From: a virus
IMG/VR virus record: IMGVR_UViG_3300046492_000369
Coordinates: 1-64,000 of that record
DNA: 64,000 nucleotides
Direction: 5' to 3' (one strand)
Part shown: in pieces, positions 35,002-42,130 of the stretch
How the letters are laid out: each line of letters starts with the position of its first letter
How positions within the stretch are numbered: position 1 is the stretch's first letter
The notes under the pieces: model-generated
What the model saw: the letters and a program-made list of their open reading frames with translations, nothing else
What the model was told of the DNA's origin: nothing
Database searches by the model: none
Program-made: the position numbers and the translations under genes

Positions 35002-35144
35002 TACTGTGCATCCAGCAGTTCTAGTACAGCTTCGCTTACCGCCTGATCATAGGCAGTTAGTACGTCATTGCGACCCCAGCCAGTCTTAGTGGCTAATTTG
35101 GCGGCAAACTTGGCACGAACCAAGTCAAGTAGCTTTTTGTTCAT
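35001..35144 (-). CDS. very small helical protein
   Basis: A 47-aa protein (MNKKLLDLVRAKFAAKLATK, DVLTAYDQAVSEAVLELLDAQ). AAGGAG lies 7 nt before the ATG. It overlaps the upstream gene by 20 nt and the downstream 47-aa gene by the TAATG junction. Helical, soluble; function unknown. Confidence 0.6.
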   Translation of the reverse strand: MNKKLLDLVRAKFAAKLATKTGWGRNDVLTAYDQAVSEAVLELLDAQ

Positions 35145-35340
35145 CTTGTAGCTCCTTCAGCAGCGTGTTGTGGTAGATCATCAGCAAGCTGACGATAGAG
35201 TTGGGTGTTTGTAGTGGTAACTGACTTAAAGCAAGGTCAATAACCGACTGAAGGCTGTTCAGTGTGGGGAACAGCCCCATTGGTACCGGACGGACGACCG
35301 GCTGCTCAGTTGACTTAGTTGAACTTGCTTTAGTACTCAT
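35125..35340 (-). CDS. hypothetical small protein
   Basis: A 71-aa protein with a Ser/Thr/Pro-rich N-terminus and a helical C-terminus (SVIDLALSQLPL, LLMIYHNTLLKELQDEQ). The ATG overlaps the stop of the HTH gene (ATGA at 35337-35340). Function unknown. Confidence 0.65.
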   Translation of the reverse strand: MSTKASSTKSTEQPVVRPVPMGLFPTLNSLQSVIDLALSQLPLQTPNSIVSLLMIYHNTLLKELQDEQKAT

Positions 35341-35804
35341 GCAGCCTCCAGATCAAAGCCAAGTTGTGCACTCTTTGGAATTGGCTTGCCTTCAGGAGCT
35401 GCATACAGTGCTTGTACCGCCAAACTTTTCTTCTGTGGGTCATCTGAAAGGATCAAGCCAGCACCAATCAGGATGACAGCTAATTGTTCCCTATTGCACT
35501 TCTTCAGGAACACGGAGATGTTGCCTGGTGTCAGTGCCGGGGTATTCAGTATCTGTTCCAGCATGTTCGGGTCAATCTTGTGCTTGTACAGCAACTGGAT
35601 AACCTTATTGGCTTCAGTGTTTACATTGCCAAAGCGTGCTTTCATCGGGCTGTCGATGCCCTTCTCTTCCAACACACGGCCCACGGTGCGGGTGGAGACA
35701 CCAAGAAAACTGGCGATCTCCTTGATCGTCTTGGGCTTGTCTTTGGACGTGTAAATGGTGACGATCGCCTCTTTCTGGGCGTCGGTGATTTTCTTGACAG
35801 GCAT
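35337..35804 (-). CDS. helix-turn-helix protein, probable regulator
   Basis: A 155-aa protein with an N-terminal HTH (ITDAQKEAIVTIYTSKDKPK then IKEIASFLGVSTRTVGRVLEE, residues about 6-50), like resolvase/homeodomain-type HTH. The C-terminal domain (about 65-155) is alpha-helical with no known fold. Start at 35804: GAGG is 7 nt upstream, versus 1 nt for ATG 35810. It heads the block of coupled small genes. A 9-bp inverted repeat directly upstream could be its operator. Confidence 0.8.
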   Translation of the reverse strand: MPVKKITDAQKEAIVTIYTSKDKPKTIKEIASFLGVSTRTVGRVLEEKGIDSPMKARFGNVNTEANKVIQLLYKHKIDPNMLEQILNTPALTPGNISVFLKKCNREQLAVILIGAGLILSDDPQKKSLAVQALYAAPEGKPIPKSAQLGFDLEAA

Positions 35805-35915
35805 GTTCATACCTCGTTGGTTTATCGGTTGGATATAGTAGAAAAATCAAAAATTTTATTAATTACTATATCGGTTGAGTAGTTTTGGGGAAGTCAGGGA
35901 CACTTGTAAAAACTT
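35805..35915 (-). promoter_or_regulatory. AT-rich region with 9-bp inverted repeat (candidate operator or middle promoter)
   Basis: Upstream of the HTH gene, GATATAGTA (35832-35840) and TACTATATC (35864-35872) form a perfect inverted repeat 23 nt apart around an AT-rich core (AAAAATTTTATTAATTA). The octamer ATCGGTTG occurs twice around it. Expected to be a promoter for RNAP1/RNAP2 or a repressor site; no proof from sequence alone. Confidence 0.5.
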
Positions 35916-36206
35916 CTACAAAATCACCCTGTTAGTGAGATTCATACGCTTGGCCATGGGCTCGACCTTCCACGCACCATGGATATTCTGGCTGCCTAGC
36001 AGCCCACCTACACGCAAGGGACGAGGGAAAGCATTGGGGATAATTCTCCGCAGGTTGTCAATCTGGCGGATATCATAAGCAGACAGGAAAGCCATGACTT
36101 CCTTGCCAGAGTACTTGGCCAATGTTTCAACTGTCTGGCTTCCCGGATCTTCCGGATTGTTAGCCACGAACTGGGCAATCTTGATCAGCAGAGTTTGATA
36201 CAGCAT
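35916..36206 (-). CDS. hypothetical protein
   Basis: A 96-aa protein (LLIKIAQFVANNPEDPGSQT, LAKYSGKEVMAFLSAYDIRQ, RRIIPNAFPRPLRVGGLLGS). ATG at 36206 chosen because AAGGAA is upstream; the longer frame overlaps the upstream gene. Basic C-terminus. No family recognised. Confidence 0.65.
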   Translation of the reverse strand: MLYQTLLIKIAQFVANNPEDPGSQTVETLAKYSGKEVMAFLSAYDIRQIDNLRRIIPNAFPRPLRVGGLLGSQNIHGAWKVEPMAKRMNLTNRVIL

Positions 36207-36226
36207 GAATATTGTTATTCCTTGGT

Positions 36227-36595
36227 TTAAAGATGTTCCCCACACTTGGGGCAACCGCACATATAACGCTGTGCTTCGTTCATGAAAGCGCCACAGTGGT
36301 GGCAGTTGGAGAGCTTCTTGACCTTGGGTACCGATCGAATATCCAAGCCAGTGTCCACCAGTGCATCACTCTGCTGGCACAAGTTGGTATCCACCGTCGG
36401 ACGTACCCGCTCGTCAATGTATTCCTTGGGCCAAGGTACATCGGTGGGACGACGATAATGCATGGCCTGAGCCAGTTCAGCATCAATGACCAAGGCTTCA
36501 TTCAGGTTAGTGGTGTAGCCTTCATAGCCCTGCCTCCACCACACCATGCAGTTACCGAGATAAGTACGACTGTCTTGCAGGTAGAACTGTCTCAC
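36227..36595 (-). CDS. zinc-ribbon hypothetical protein (GTG start)
   Basis: A 122-aa protein with C-terminal two-CxxC zinc ribbon (CHHCGAFMNEAQRYMCGCPKC). The GTG at 36595 has AGGAGG 5 nt upstream; longer versions read into the terminator. A central segment (GYEGYTTNLNEALVIDAELA) may fold independently. Possibly nucleic-acid-binding, not recognised. Confidence 0.65.
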   Translation of the reverse strand: MRQFYLQDSRTYLGNCMVWWRQGYEGYTTNLNEALVIDAELAQAMHYRRPTDVPWPKEYIDERVRPTVDTNLCQQSDALVDTGLDIRSVPKVKKLSNCHHCGAFMNEAQRYMCGCPKCGEHL

Positions 36596-36619
36596 GCTAC
36601 CTCCTGTGGGAATCTGTGG

Positions 36620-36657
36620 GAAAAAATAGGGGAGAGCAGCCATGTAGGCTCCTCTCC
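36620..36657 (-). terminator. intrinsic terminator downstream of RNAP2
   Basis: A stem of 11 positions with one mismatch (36647-36657 with 36631-36641, loop of 5) is followed by CCTATTTTTT on the minus strand. It ends the RNAP2 transcript. A further inverted repeat (CTAATCAGG/CCTGATTAG at about 36692-36727) brackets the RNAP2 stop. Confidence 0.8.
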
Positions 36658-36695
36658 TCCAACTCACCCACCGCCCGGAGCGGCGGATGCCCTAA

Positions 36696-37937
36696 TCAGG
36701 ACAATGCATAATTACTTCCCCTGATTAGTTGCCCCAAGTTGTTATTCAGTTTGGTGTAGGTACCTGGCACACCATGAATCTGGCTCAGAATGTCAGCCAG
36801 CAGCTCGCTCTCAGCCAGCTCAGCAAAGATGTTGATGTAGTGTTGGCGCAGGTGGTTCATGTGATTACCGCCACACTTGAACTCGTCATGGACGGTCACC
36901 ACTGGGAAGGGCTTGTGCTTCAACATCGAAAACACGATACCAGTCAGCCCTTCTAAATGCTGCGTGGAGAGCTGGTGCACGTTGTTGTCATTGACGTATG
37001 GGAGGATCACGACATCAGCGATGCCACTACGGTTGTACTGCTCGATGTAGTAGGCCAGCTTGGTGCCAGCCTTCACATCCAATGCCGTGCAGCTGTGATT
37101 CTGGCGTATGCTGAGCTCTGCCATCATTACATCGTAGGCATTGTTCGCCATGGCTTCATCATAGTTGCAGCGACGCTGGATGCAGCGCAGGATGTAAGCA
37201 TCGACACTGTGGATCACATTGGCAGCATTGGCCCGGCCCTTCTCTTCCGGTTCATTGACAGCAAAGTTGTAGGTGAACGAGGTGTGATCGAGCTCATCAA
37301 TCTCGATGCGCGCGTCCTTGTCTACCATGACCTTGATCCGCGCATCATACCCGTCCGGCAGCTTCCATGCATGTACCAATGCATGAGGTTGCCAAGAATC
37401 CAACAGTTCCTGTAACAGGATCCACGCCCCTGGTCCGATGATGCTGGCTGCTTCATAGAAGGCTGCCAGTTCCGGGGTATCTTCCCCGAAGATCTTCTTC
37501 GGTTCAGCCTTGGAGCCATACAAGGACTTCATGTAGGCATCCTTGGAGTCGTTCCTGCTTACCCCTGTGCTGACACCGAGGATGTCCTTCATGACCTCAT
37601 TGAGCTCAGTATAGGCATCCGACCGCACATTCGGATCAACCAAGCCAGTGGCAGTAGCGCCCTTGATGCAGCCAGTGAGCACGCTCATGATCTGCAAGCC
37701 AGAACAGCAGGCATCCAGTCCAACCAGATGGCCGGTTGGTTCACCATTCAATACCTTGCGGATGGTCAGTACCGCCTTCATATACAGCGGCTTCTTGTCT
37801 GCTTTATCTGCCAATGCTTCTAATTGATGCAGGTTGTTGTTAGCCCATTCGATACGTTCTTCGAACAGCAATTTATCCAAGCCAAAATGATTAGCCAAAT
37901 CAATCAGCAAGTATTCCCAGCCTGAGTATAAAACCAT
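36696..37937 (-). CDS. RNA polymerase subunit 2 (N4 gp16-like, catalytic)
   Basis: A 413-aa catalytic half of the heterodimeric T7-family polymerase for middle genes. Motif A is LDACCSGLQIM with catalytic D75, motif B is R128-x3-K132-x3-M136-x3-Y140-G141 (SKDAYMKSLYG), and motif C is VHDEF with D351. HSVDAYILRCI matches the conserved H-S/D element. AAAGGAGAAATAAC precedes the ATG. The RNAP1 subunit is encoded upstream, separated by five paralogous small genes. Confidence 0.95.
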   Translation of the reverse strand: MVLYSGWEYLLIDLANHFGLDKLLFEERIEWANNNLHQLEALADKADKKPLYMKAVLTIRKVLNGEPTGHLVGLDACCSGLQIMSVLTGCIKGATATGLVDPNVRSDAYTELNEVMKDILGVSTGVSRNDSKDAYMKSLYGSKAEPKKIFGEDTPELAAFYEAASIIGPGAWILLQELLDSWQPHALVHAWKLPDGYDARIKVMVDKDARIEIDELDHTSFTYNFAVNEPEEKGRANAANVIHSVDAYILRCIQRRCNYDEAMANNAYDVMMAELSIRQNHSCTALDVKAGTKLAYYIEQYNRSGIADVVILPYVNDNNVHQLSTQHLEGLTGIVFSMLKHKPFPVVTVHDEFKCGGNHMNHLRQHYINIFAELAESELLADILSQIHGVPGTYTKLNNNLGQLIRGSNYALS

Positions 37938-37949
37938 GTTATTTCTCCT

Positions 37950-38180
37950 TTATAGTGGAATGTTCAGTACTAAGCAGAGCATCTTGATCTCTGCCGGGAT
38001 ATCTGAAAGATTAATTGGACTGGTATGGGATACCGTTATTACGCGGTACCAGAATGCAGATTTATTGCCCCAATGATGTCCAAGCTTTTCTCGAATGATA
38101 GCGCCATAAGGAAGAAACTTTGGCCATTCATCGTATTCTCCATACAGTTTGCCTTCGTAAAACACGATAACCTTAGCCAT
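37950..38180 (-). CDS. tandem small-protein family, copy 5
   Basis: A 76-aa member of the five-copy array between the RNAP subunit genes. It begins AKVIVFYEGKLYGEYDEW and ends LSDIPAEIKMLCLVLNIPL, the most divergent C-terminus of the five. AAAGGAGACTT precedes the ATG, and the gap to RNAP2 is 12 nt. No family recognised. Confidence 0.75.
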   Translation of the reverse strand: MAKVIVFYEGKLYGEYDEWPKFLPYGAIIREKLGHHWGNKSAFWYRVITVSHTSPINLSDIPAEIKMLCLVLNIPL

Positions 38181-38189
38181 AAGTCTCCT

Positions 38190-38408
38190 TTATAGATTCA
38201 ATACCAGTGCCAGCATTTGAGTTTTCTTAGGTACATTATGTACTGGGATAATTACTCCATCGGTGTTATACCAATTAGTTGGAATACCCATCAATGGTTG
38301 ATAAGTACGATTGAACACATAGATATCATCTCTACATTCTGGTAGATCGTACCAATGATTAGATGATGCTATTACTTTGTCATTCTGAAATACTGTGAAG
38401 AGCGCCAT
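38190..38408 (-). CDS. tandem small-protein family, copy 4
   Basis: A 72-aa member with N-terminus ALFTVFQNDKVIASSNHW and C-terminus VHNVPKKTQMLALVLNL. TATAGGAGATTAC precedes the ATG. The conserved ends and variable middle suggest duplication followed by divergence. Function unknown. Confidence 0.75.
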   Translation of the reverse strand: MALFTVFQNDKVIASSNHWYDLPECRDDIYVFNRTYQPLMGIPTNWYNTDGVIIPVHNVPKKTQMLALVLNL

Positions 38409-38416
38409 GTAATCTC

Positions 38417-38653
38417 CTATAGATTTAATACCAATGCCAGCATCTGTAATACCTTGGGTACATCCTCGATTAATACTGGTGTCTTATCTGATCTGTACCA
38501 TCGAGTGTATTTGTTTTCTGGGACATGGACATAAGCACCGTTATAGACCTCGTGATAATCCTCCATGGATCGTAGATATTGGTGATATTCCTTCCAGCTA
38601 TCGAACTCACCGAATACCTGAGTTCCATAGAAGACCACTAATTGCTTTGCCAT
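38417..38653 (-). CDS. tandem small-protein family, copy 3
   Basis: A 78-aa member with N-terminus AKQLVVFYGTQVFGEFDSW and C-terminus EDVPKVLQMLALVLNL. The last ten residues are nearly identical to copy 4. CATAGGAGGCTAC precedes the ATG. Function unknown. Confidence 0.75.
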   Translation of the reverse strand: MAKQLVVFYGTQVFGEFDSWKEYHQYLRSMEDYHEVYNGAYVHVPENKYTRWYRSDKTPVLIEDVPKVLQMLALVLNL

Positions 38654-38661
38654 GTAGCCTC

Positions 38662-38904
38662 CTATGGATAGACCAATGCGGTCATCTGATATTGTTTAGG
38701 TACTTCACCCAATTCCAATAGTTCCCATTGATTGCCTTTGTCACGTCCAAGCGTACTGTAGAACACACGCACCCATGCCCATTCAGTTCCAATCTTCTGA
38801 CATGCGATGGTATCTACAGGTAATCCATAAGGCCGAGGCAGTGTTTGTACCACCAGCCCCAGCACCCTGCCATCCGGGTAGAACAGGATGAGATTTGATG
38901 CCAT
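38662..38904 (-). CDS. tandem small-protein family, copy 2
   Basis: An 80-aa member with N-terminus ASNLILFYPDGRVLG and C-terminus GEVPKQYQMTALVYP. It shares the FYPDG motif with copy 1. CATAGGAGAAACC precedes the ATG. Function unknown. Confidence 0.75.
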   Translation of the reverse strand: MASNLILFYPDGRVLGLVVQTLPRPYGLPVDTIACQKIGTEWAWVRVFYSTLGRDKGNQWELLELGEVPKQYQMTALVYP

Positions 38905-38913
38905 TGGTTTCTC

Positions 38914-39195
38914 CTATGGATGGACGAGTGCGATCATCTGGAACTTCTTAGGTGGATCAGCACGACCGGGACCATAATGAACCCAATCTATCTGAAGAGA
39001 CTTATCTGATTGGCTCCAGCTTGCCATTCTTAATTGGCTCCATGGATCTTGTAATGGATAACCTTTTAGTTCAGGGTTATATGCCCATGTACCAATCGGA
39101 TGGTCTATCTTATTGGGATATCCCATCCCTGCATATTCCACAATGGTTCCATCAGGATAGAACAACAGCAGTCTAGTAACCACTTGGTACCCCAC
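38914..39195 (-). CDS. tandem small-protein family, copy 1
   Basis: A member of up to 93 aa next to RNAP1. It contains RLLLFYPDGTIVEYAG and ends DPPKKFQMIALVHP. Two GTG starts are possible: 39195 (AGGAA 7 nt upstream, overlapping the RNAP1 3' end by 23 nt) and 39183, which aligns with the starts of the other copies. Function unknown. Confidence 0.7.
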   Translation of the reverse strand: MGYQVVTRLLLFYPDGTIVEYAGMGYPNKIDHPIGTWAYNPELKGYPLQDPWSQLRMASWSQSDKSLQIDWVHYGPGRADPPKKFQMIALVHP

Positions 39196-40111
39196 TCAAA
39201 TATTCCTGATCAGCTAATTCGATCATGGCTTTCTTGAAGGCTGCTCCTTGTGGATTAATGTGATAACCCTGCGAGTAGATCCGACCACGCTTGTCTACCT
39301 TATGGGTCATGTAGAATACATTCCCCTGGCTGGCCATCAGGTCATACATCTGGTAGCTGTGACGCTTGAACATCTTCCAGTTGTCGATCTTCTCCGGTGT
39401 ATCCAACTCATGCGTAGGCTCCTCTTCCACCTTGCACAGAAAGTCCAGTGCCAAGCTCAGTGGTACACGATTCATCAGGTTTAGCACATCGAGACACAGA
39501 TCCCCATCGTGATGGTTACCTGATCCCAATACCAATGAATCATTATGGGTCAGATAACCAGAGCAGAAATTACTCTTCAATTCCAATGGCTCAATCACCA
39601 TGGGAGGCAGGCACCGGCTCTCTTCAATGAAGGTGATCAGTTTCTCGCTAAGTGGCATCCTGCTGATGATGCACAGGCTAGCCATGCGATCGGGCTTCAC
39701 GATATCGAAGGCATCGGTATTACACAGTACGGCAATCAGTTCAGCAATGGTAGTAATGGCTTCCACCTTGTCACTGAACCGTAAACGTGATGCCATCTGA
39801 GCCGTTACTGCCGTGAACAGTTCTTCACGCTGGCAATAAGCAATACCAACGAAGATATCAGTCACCAGTACTTCAATGTCCATGTTCTTGAGCTGAGCAA
39901 CACGGGTATTCTTGGAAGTGAACTCCTTGGTTTCACCATTCTTGGTGGTATAGGTGTAATGCGTATTAATATATTGTTCCACCAGCTTGATACCCTGCTG
40001 GACCTTCTTCTGCATGATGGGATCCGTTTGAATTGCATCACGGATATATCCATCAATATGCTTGCGATTGAATCGCTTTTCATTGTGCTCTTGTACGATG
40101 TAATGGGACAT
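39173..40111 (-). CDS. RNA polymerase subunit 1 (N4 gp15-like)
   Basis: A 312-aa N-terminal half of the split T7-like polymerase. The key motif is the T/DxxGR element near the C-terminus: KVDKRGRIYSQGYHINPQG, with D273, G276 and R277. The protein stops soon after (YLSGVPSGY), exactly the domain boundary where RNAP2 resumes with motif A. CAAGGAGTGAATA precedes the ATG. It acts with RNAP2 and N4-type accessory factors on middle promoters. Confidence 0.92.
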   Translation of the reverse strand: MSHYIVQEHNEKRFNRKHIDGYIRDAIQTDPIMQKKVQQGIKLVEQYINTHYTYTTKNGETKEFTSKNTRVAQLKNMDIEVLVTDIFVGIAYCQREELFTAVTAQMASRLRFSDKVEAITTIAELIAVLCNTDAFDIVKPDRMASLCIISRMPLSEKLITFIEESRCLPPMVIEPLELKSNFCSGYLTHNDSLVLGSGNHHDGDLCLDVLNLMNRVPLSLALDFLCKVEEEPTHELDTPEKIDNWKMFKRHSYQMYDLMASQGNVFYMTHKVDKRGRIYSQGYHINPQGAAFKKAMIELADQEYLSGVPSGY

Positions 40112-40114
40112 TAT

Positions 40115-40282
40115 TCACTCCTTGGCTTCTAGTTGAGCAAGTTCTTGTTTACATTTTGCGATCTCAGCCAAGAACACACGTATTTCTGTTGGAGTACTGA
40201 AGGCTAAATAACTCTCTAGTCTGTGAATATATTTGCGCAATATCCTCTTACGCTGCCAAATACGCCACCATTGCTTAATCAT
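40115..40282 (-). CDS. very small basic protein upstream of RNAP1
   Basis: A 55-aa protein (MIKQWWRIWQRKRILRKYIH, FLAEIAKCKQELAQLEAKE). AGGAGG lies 5 nt before the ATG, and its stop is 3 nt before the RNAP1 ATG, whose ribosome binding site lies in its last codons. It is basic with tryptophans at the N-terminus and a short coiled coil at the end. It is the first gene after the early promoter at 40.32 kb. Function unknown. Confidence 0.65.
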   Translation of the reverse strand: MIKQWWRIWQRKRILRKYIHRLESYLAFSTPTEIRVFLAEIAKCKQELAQLEAKE

Positions 40283-40318
40283 TCAATCCTCCTGTAGTTA
40301 TCTGTTGTCGAACACCAC

Positions 40319-40338
40319 CCACAATATGCCCGGAGGGC
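40319..40338 (-). promoter_or_regulatory. candidate virion-RNAP hairpin promoter for the RNAP1 operon
   Basis: The plus (template) strand reads CCACAATAT followed by a hairpin GCCC-GGA-GGGC (40328-40338), with the central loop G at 40333. N4 virion RNAP promoters are template-strand hairpins with a 3-nt GGA-type loop whose central base is -11, with C at +1. Here +1 would be 40322 (C), giving RNA starting GUGGGUGG. It lies 40 nt upstream of the 55-aa gene. Confidence 0.7.
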
Positions 40339-40412
40339 CAACTGTGTATCTGTGGTTTAACTGTCTTGGATGTAGTCTGTCTGTTGTGTAAAGCAACCAA
40401 AGTCGCCAGGAC

Positions 40413-40446
40413 AAAAAGAACACCACCTTCCCCGAAGGGAAGGCGG
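40413..40446 (-). terminator. intrinsic terminator between the 91-aa gene and the RNAP1 operon
   Basis: On the minus strand a 10-bp stem with a UUCG tetraloop (40446-40437 and 40432-40423) is followed by TGTTCTTTTTG. It stops transcripts of the 91-aa early gene, so RNAP1 needs the promoter just downstream. Confidence 0.85.
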
Positions 40447-40456
40447 CAGCAGCATA

Positions 40457-40732
40457 TTACTCAGGCAGATCGAAGCCAGCCGATTCATCCGATACAGCCG
40501 GGTTGTACTCAACTTGCAGTTGAGCCAGCAGTACCTTGATGCGCTCCGGATCAGCCATCAGCCAGTCAGCCAGAGTGGCTTCGTTGGCATAGGCTTCACG
40601 CAGGGTGATGGCACCCAGCTTACGACGGCCACCATCCTTCTTCGGCAGGTAGAAGTTCAGGTAGCCCACGGCCTTCTTGTTGGCCGGGATATTGTTGGAA
40701 CGAGCAGCAGCAGCAGGGCGATTGAATGCCAT
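40457..40732 (-). CDS. conserved early phage protein
   Basis: A 91-aa protein (NNIPANKKAVGYLNFYLPKK, LREAYANEATLADWL, LPE terminal). Pattern and position agree with a conserved small protein near RNAP1 in N4-like phages, but no biochemical role is known. It is flanked by an early promoter upstream and a terminator downstream, so it is a monocistronic early unit. Confidence 0.7.
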   Translation of the reverse strand: MAFNRPAAAARSNNIPANKKAVGYLNFYLPKKDGGRRKLGAITLREAYANEATLADWLMADPERIKVLLAQLQVEYNPAVSDESAGFDLPE

Positions 40733-40779
40733 GATAGATTCTCCAGTTGAAGGATTAGAAAATGTAGAAACAAGATAGC

Positions 40780-40825
40780 GGAAGGAGGGTTTTGCCCTTG
40801 ACCTTCCACCATAAGGACGGAGTCC
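40780..40825 (-). promoter_or_regulatory. candidate virion-RNAP hairpin promoter plus 5' leader hairpin
   Basis: Template (plus) strand CCACCATAA (40806-40814) is followed by the hairpin GGAC-GGA-GTCC (40815-40825). The predicted +1 is 40809 (C), giving RNA GUGGAAGG. The first nucleotides of that RNA form a stem with GGAAGG/CCTTCC (40807-40780). It lies 77 nt upstream of the 91-aa gene. Confidence 0.7.
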
Positions 40826-40843
40826 CGGATGATTAGTGTTAGC

Positions 40844-41155
40844 TTAATGCAGCAAGGTACCAGCCTCAGGCATATGCTCTTCAGCCAGATGCTGCGTATA
40901 AGAAGCAAAGACTTCATTGAACAGCCTGCACAGTATGTCCAATGAGATCTTACTGATGGTTTCAGGATGGTAGAACACCACACCGAACTCTCGGTGCAGT
41001 GCTACTCCTTCCATCTCGAAGTACTCAACGAAATGCAGCTGGTCACAGCAGGGATGCGCAGGCAATAACAGCCGCTGCGCTTCCAGTACCATGTCCCTGG
41101 CTTGGGCCGATGTCACAGGTGCATGTAGTAGCTCCACAGGCAGGTTGATCATCAT
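40844..41155 (-). CDS. hypothetical early protein
   Basis: A 103-aa protein (RDMVLEAQRLLLPAHPCCDQ, HREFGVVFYHPETISKISLD). The ATG overlaps the stop of the upstream gene (ATGA). Soluble and alpha/beta mixed; no family recognised. Confidence 0.65.
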   Translation of the reverse strand: MMINLPVELLHAPVTSAQARDMVLEAQRLLLPAHPCCDQLHFVEYFEMEGVALHREFGVVFYHPETISKISLDILCRLFNEVFASYTQHLAEEHMPEAGTLLH

Positions 41156-41415
41156 GGCTGCACCTTCTGTTCCAGCAGATGCATCATGTGAGCCACACCA
41201 CGCGGCGTCACACAGTGCCGACCATCGTAGCGCACCAAACCAGCATCCATGAGCTCACGGATACGGGCAGAGAACACCTGATGGGATAGGAAGTGTCCCT
41301 TTTGCAGGCGTGTATCGAAGTCACCTTGGTAGATGGCGGTGAGATATAGCAGGTGCAGAGGCTTGAGCTCAAAGCTATTCAAGAACTCCAGTTCCATTTG
41401 GCTTGGCTTGGGCAT
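41152..41415 (-). CDS. winged-helix-like early protein
   Basis: An 87-aa protein. LKPLHLLYLTAIYQGDFDTR followed by GHFLSHQVFSARIRELMDAG and LVRYDGRHCVTPRGV resembles a small winged-helix fold with a beta wing. AAGGAGAATCACT precedes the ATG at 41415; the upstream extension crosses a hairpin (41444-41463). It may be an early host- or phage-gene regulator; inferred. Confidence 0.65.
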   Translation of the reverse strand: MPKPSQMELEFLNSFELKPLHLLYLTAIYQGDFDTRLQKGHFLSHQVFSARIRELMDAGLVRYDGRHCVTPRGVAHMMHLLEQKVQP

Positions 41416-41471
41416 AGTGATTCTCCTTGTAATTATGACAACTATGGGGCATTGCTGCCCCATATGATTTA

Positions 41472-41699
41472 TTAATGCTCCTGCATGTCAGCAATCATGC
41501 TATCGTACATATCACGACCATGTTGCAAGTATTCAGCACGGCCATACACATACAGACCACGCTTCAGGGCATGCTCACGGTACTCGTGATGCGTGAGATC
41601 GCATGCCGAGCAGTGGCTCATGAAATGATGGGCAGCTTGTGTGTCAACAGGTACAACAGGGTTACGGACATCAGTAGTGATGGTATGCAGCATGGACAT
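41472..41699 (-). CDS. hypothetical early protein
   Basis: A 75-aa protein rich in His/Tyr/Met (HHFMSHCSACDLTHHEYREH, DMYDSMIADMQEH), with a CxxC preceded by histidines, possibly a metal site. AAGGAGTTCACC precedes the ATG. Downstream is an 8-bp hairpin (41444-41463). Function unknown. Confidence 0.65.
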   Translation of the reverse strand: MSMLHTITTDVRNPVVPVDTQAAHHFMSHCSACDLTHHEYREHALKRGLYVYGRAEYLQHGRDMYDSMIADMQEH

Positions 41700-42130
41700 G
41701 GTGAACTCCTTGTAGTTTTAACAAGTATAGAGAACAGATAGGGAACACTGATAGAAGGCAACAGTGTACGACAATTAGTATATCGGTGGGATATCGGAAT
41801 GAAGATAAGGATGGATAGATGTGGTGAGTGTAGTTATGCACAGGAGTATGGAGCTAGACATCATGAATACACAGTGCTACTCAGCACAGCCATCCCAGTA
41901 TCCATCAGACTTGCGGTGTAAGTGAGTACTAACTAACTCAGTTAGATTGAGTGAGGGATGAGTACTGAATTAGGACTATCCACACAGTTATCCACATCCT
42001 CATACAGCCGGAGGCTTATAGTTTAGACCCACTATCCCAAGACGCTGACTTCTGTAGGAAGTTGAGGCCCATGGTGCGCTGGTGCTAGCTATGGTCTGTC
42101 TTATTGTGTGTAATGTGTAGTGTGTGAAGT
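41700..42130. other. non-coding early region with DnaA-box-like sites
   Basis: No gene is supported in this stretch. It contains TTATCCACA (41988-41996), an exact DnaA-box consensus, and CTATCCACA (41976-41984) 12 bp before it. A template-strand hairpin AGCC-GGA-GGCT (42006-42016) with CATAC before it resembles the early promoters, although its predicted +1 is T, not C. Other palindromes are CTAAC-TCA-GTTAG (about 41931-41945) and AGTACT direct repeats. Confidence 0.5.

Noticed and set aside
36665-36685. GCCCGGAG-containing sequence downstream of RNAP2 as an early promoter
   Set aside because: The bases around GGA do not pair as a stem with a 3-nt loop; only a 4-bp stem with a 5-nt loop is possible.
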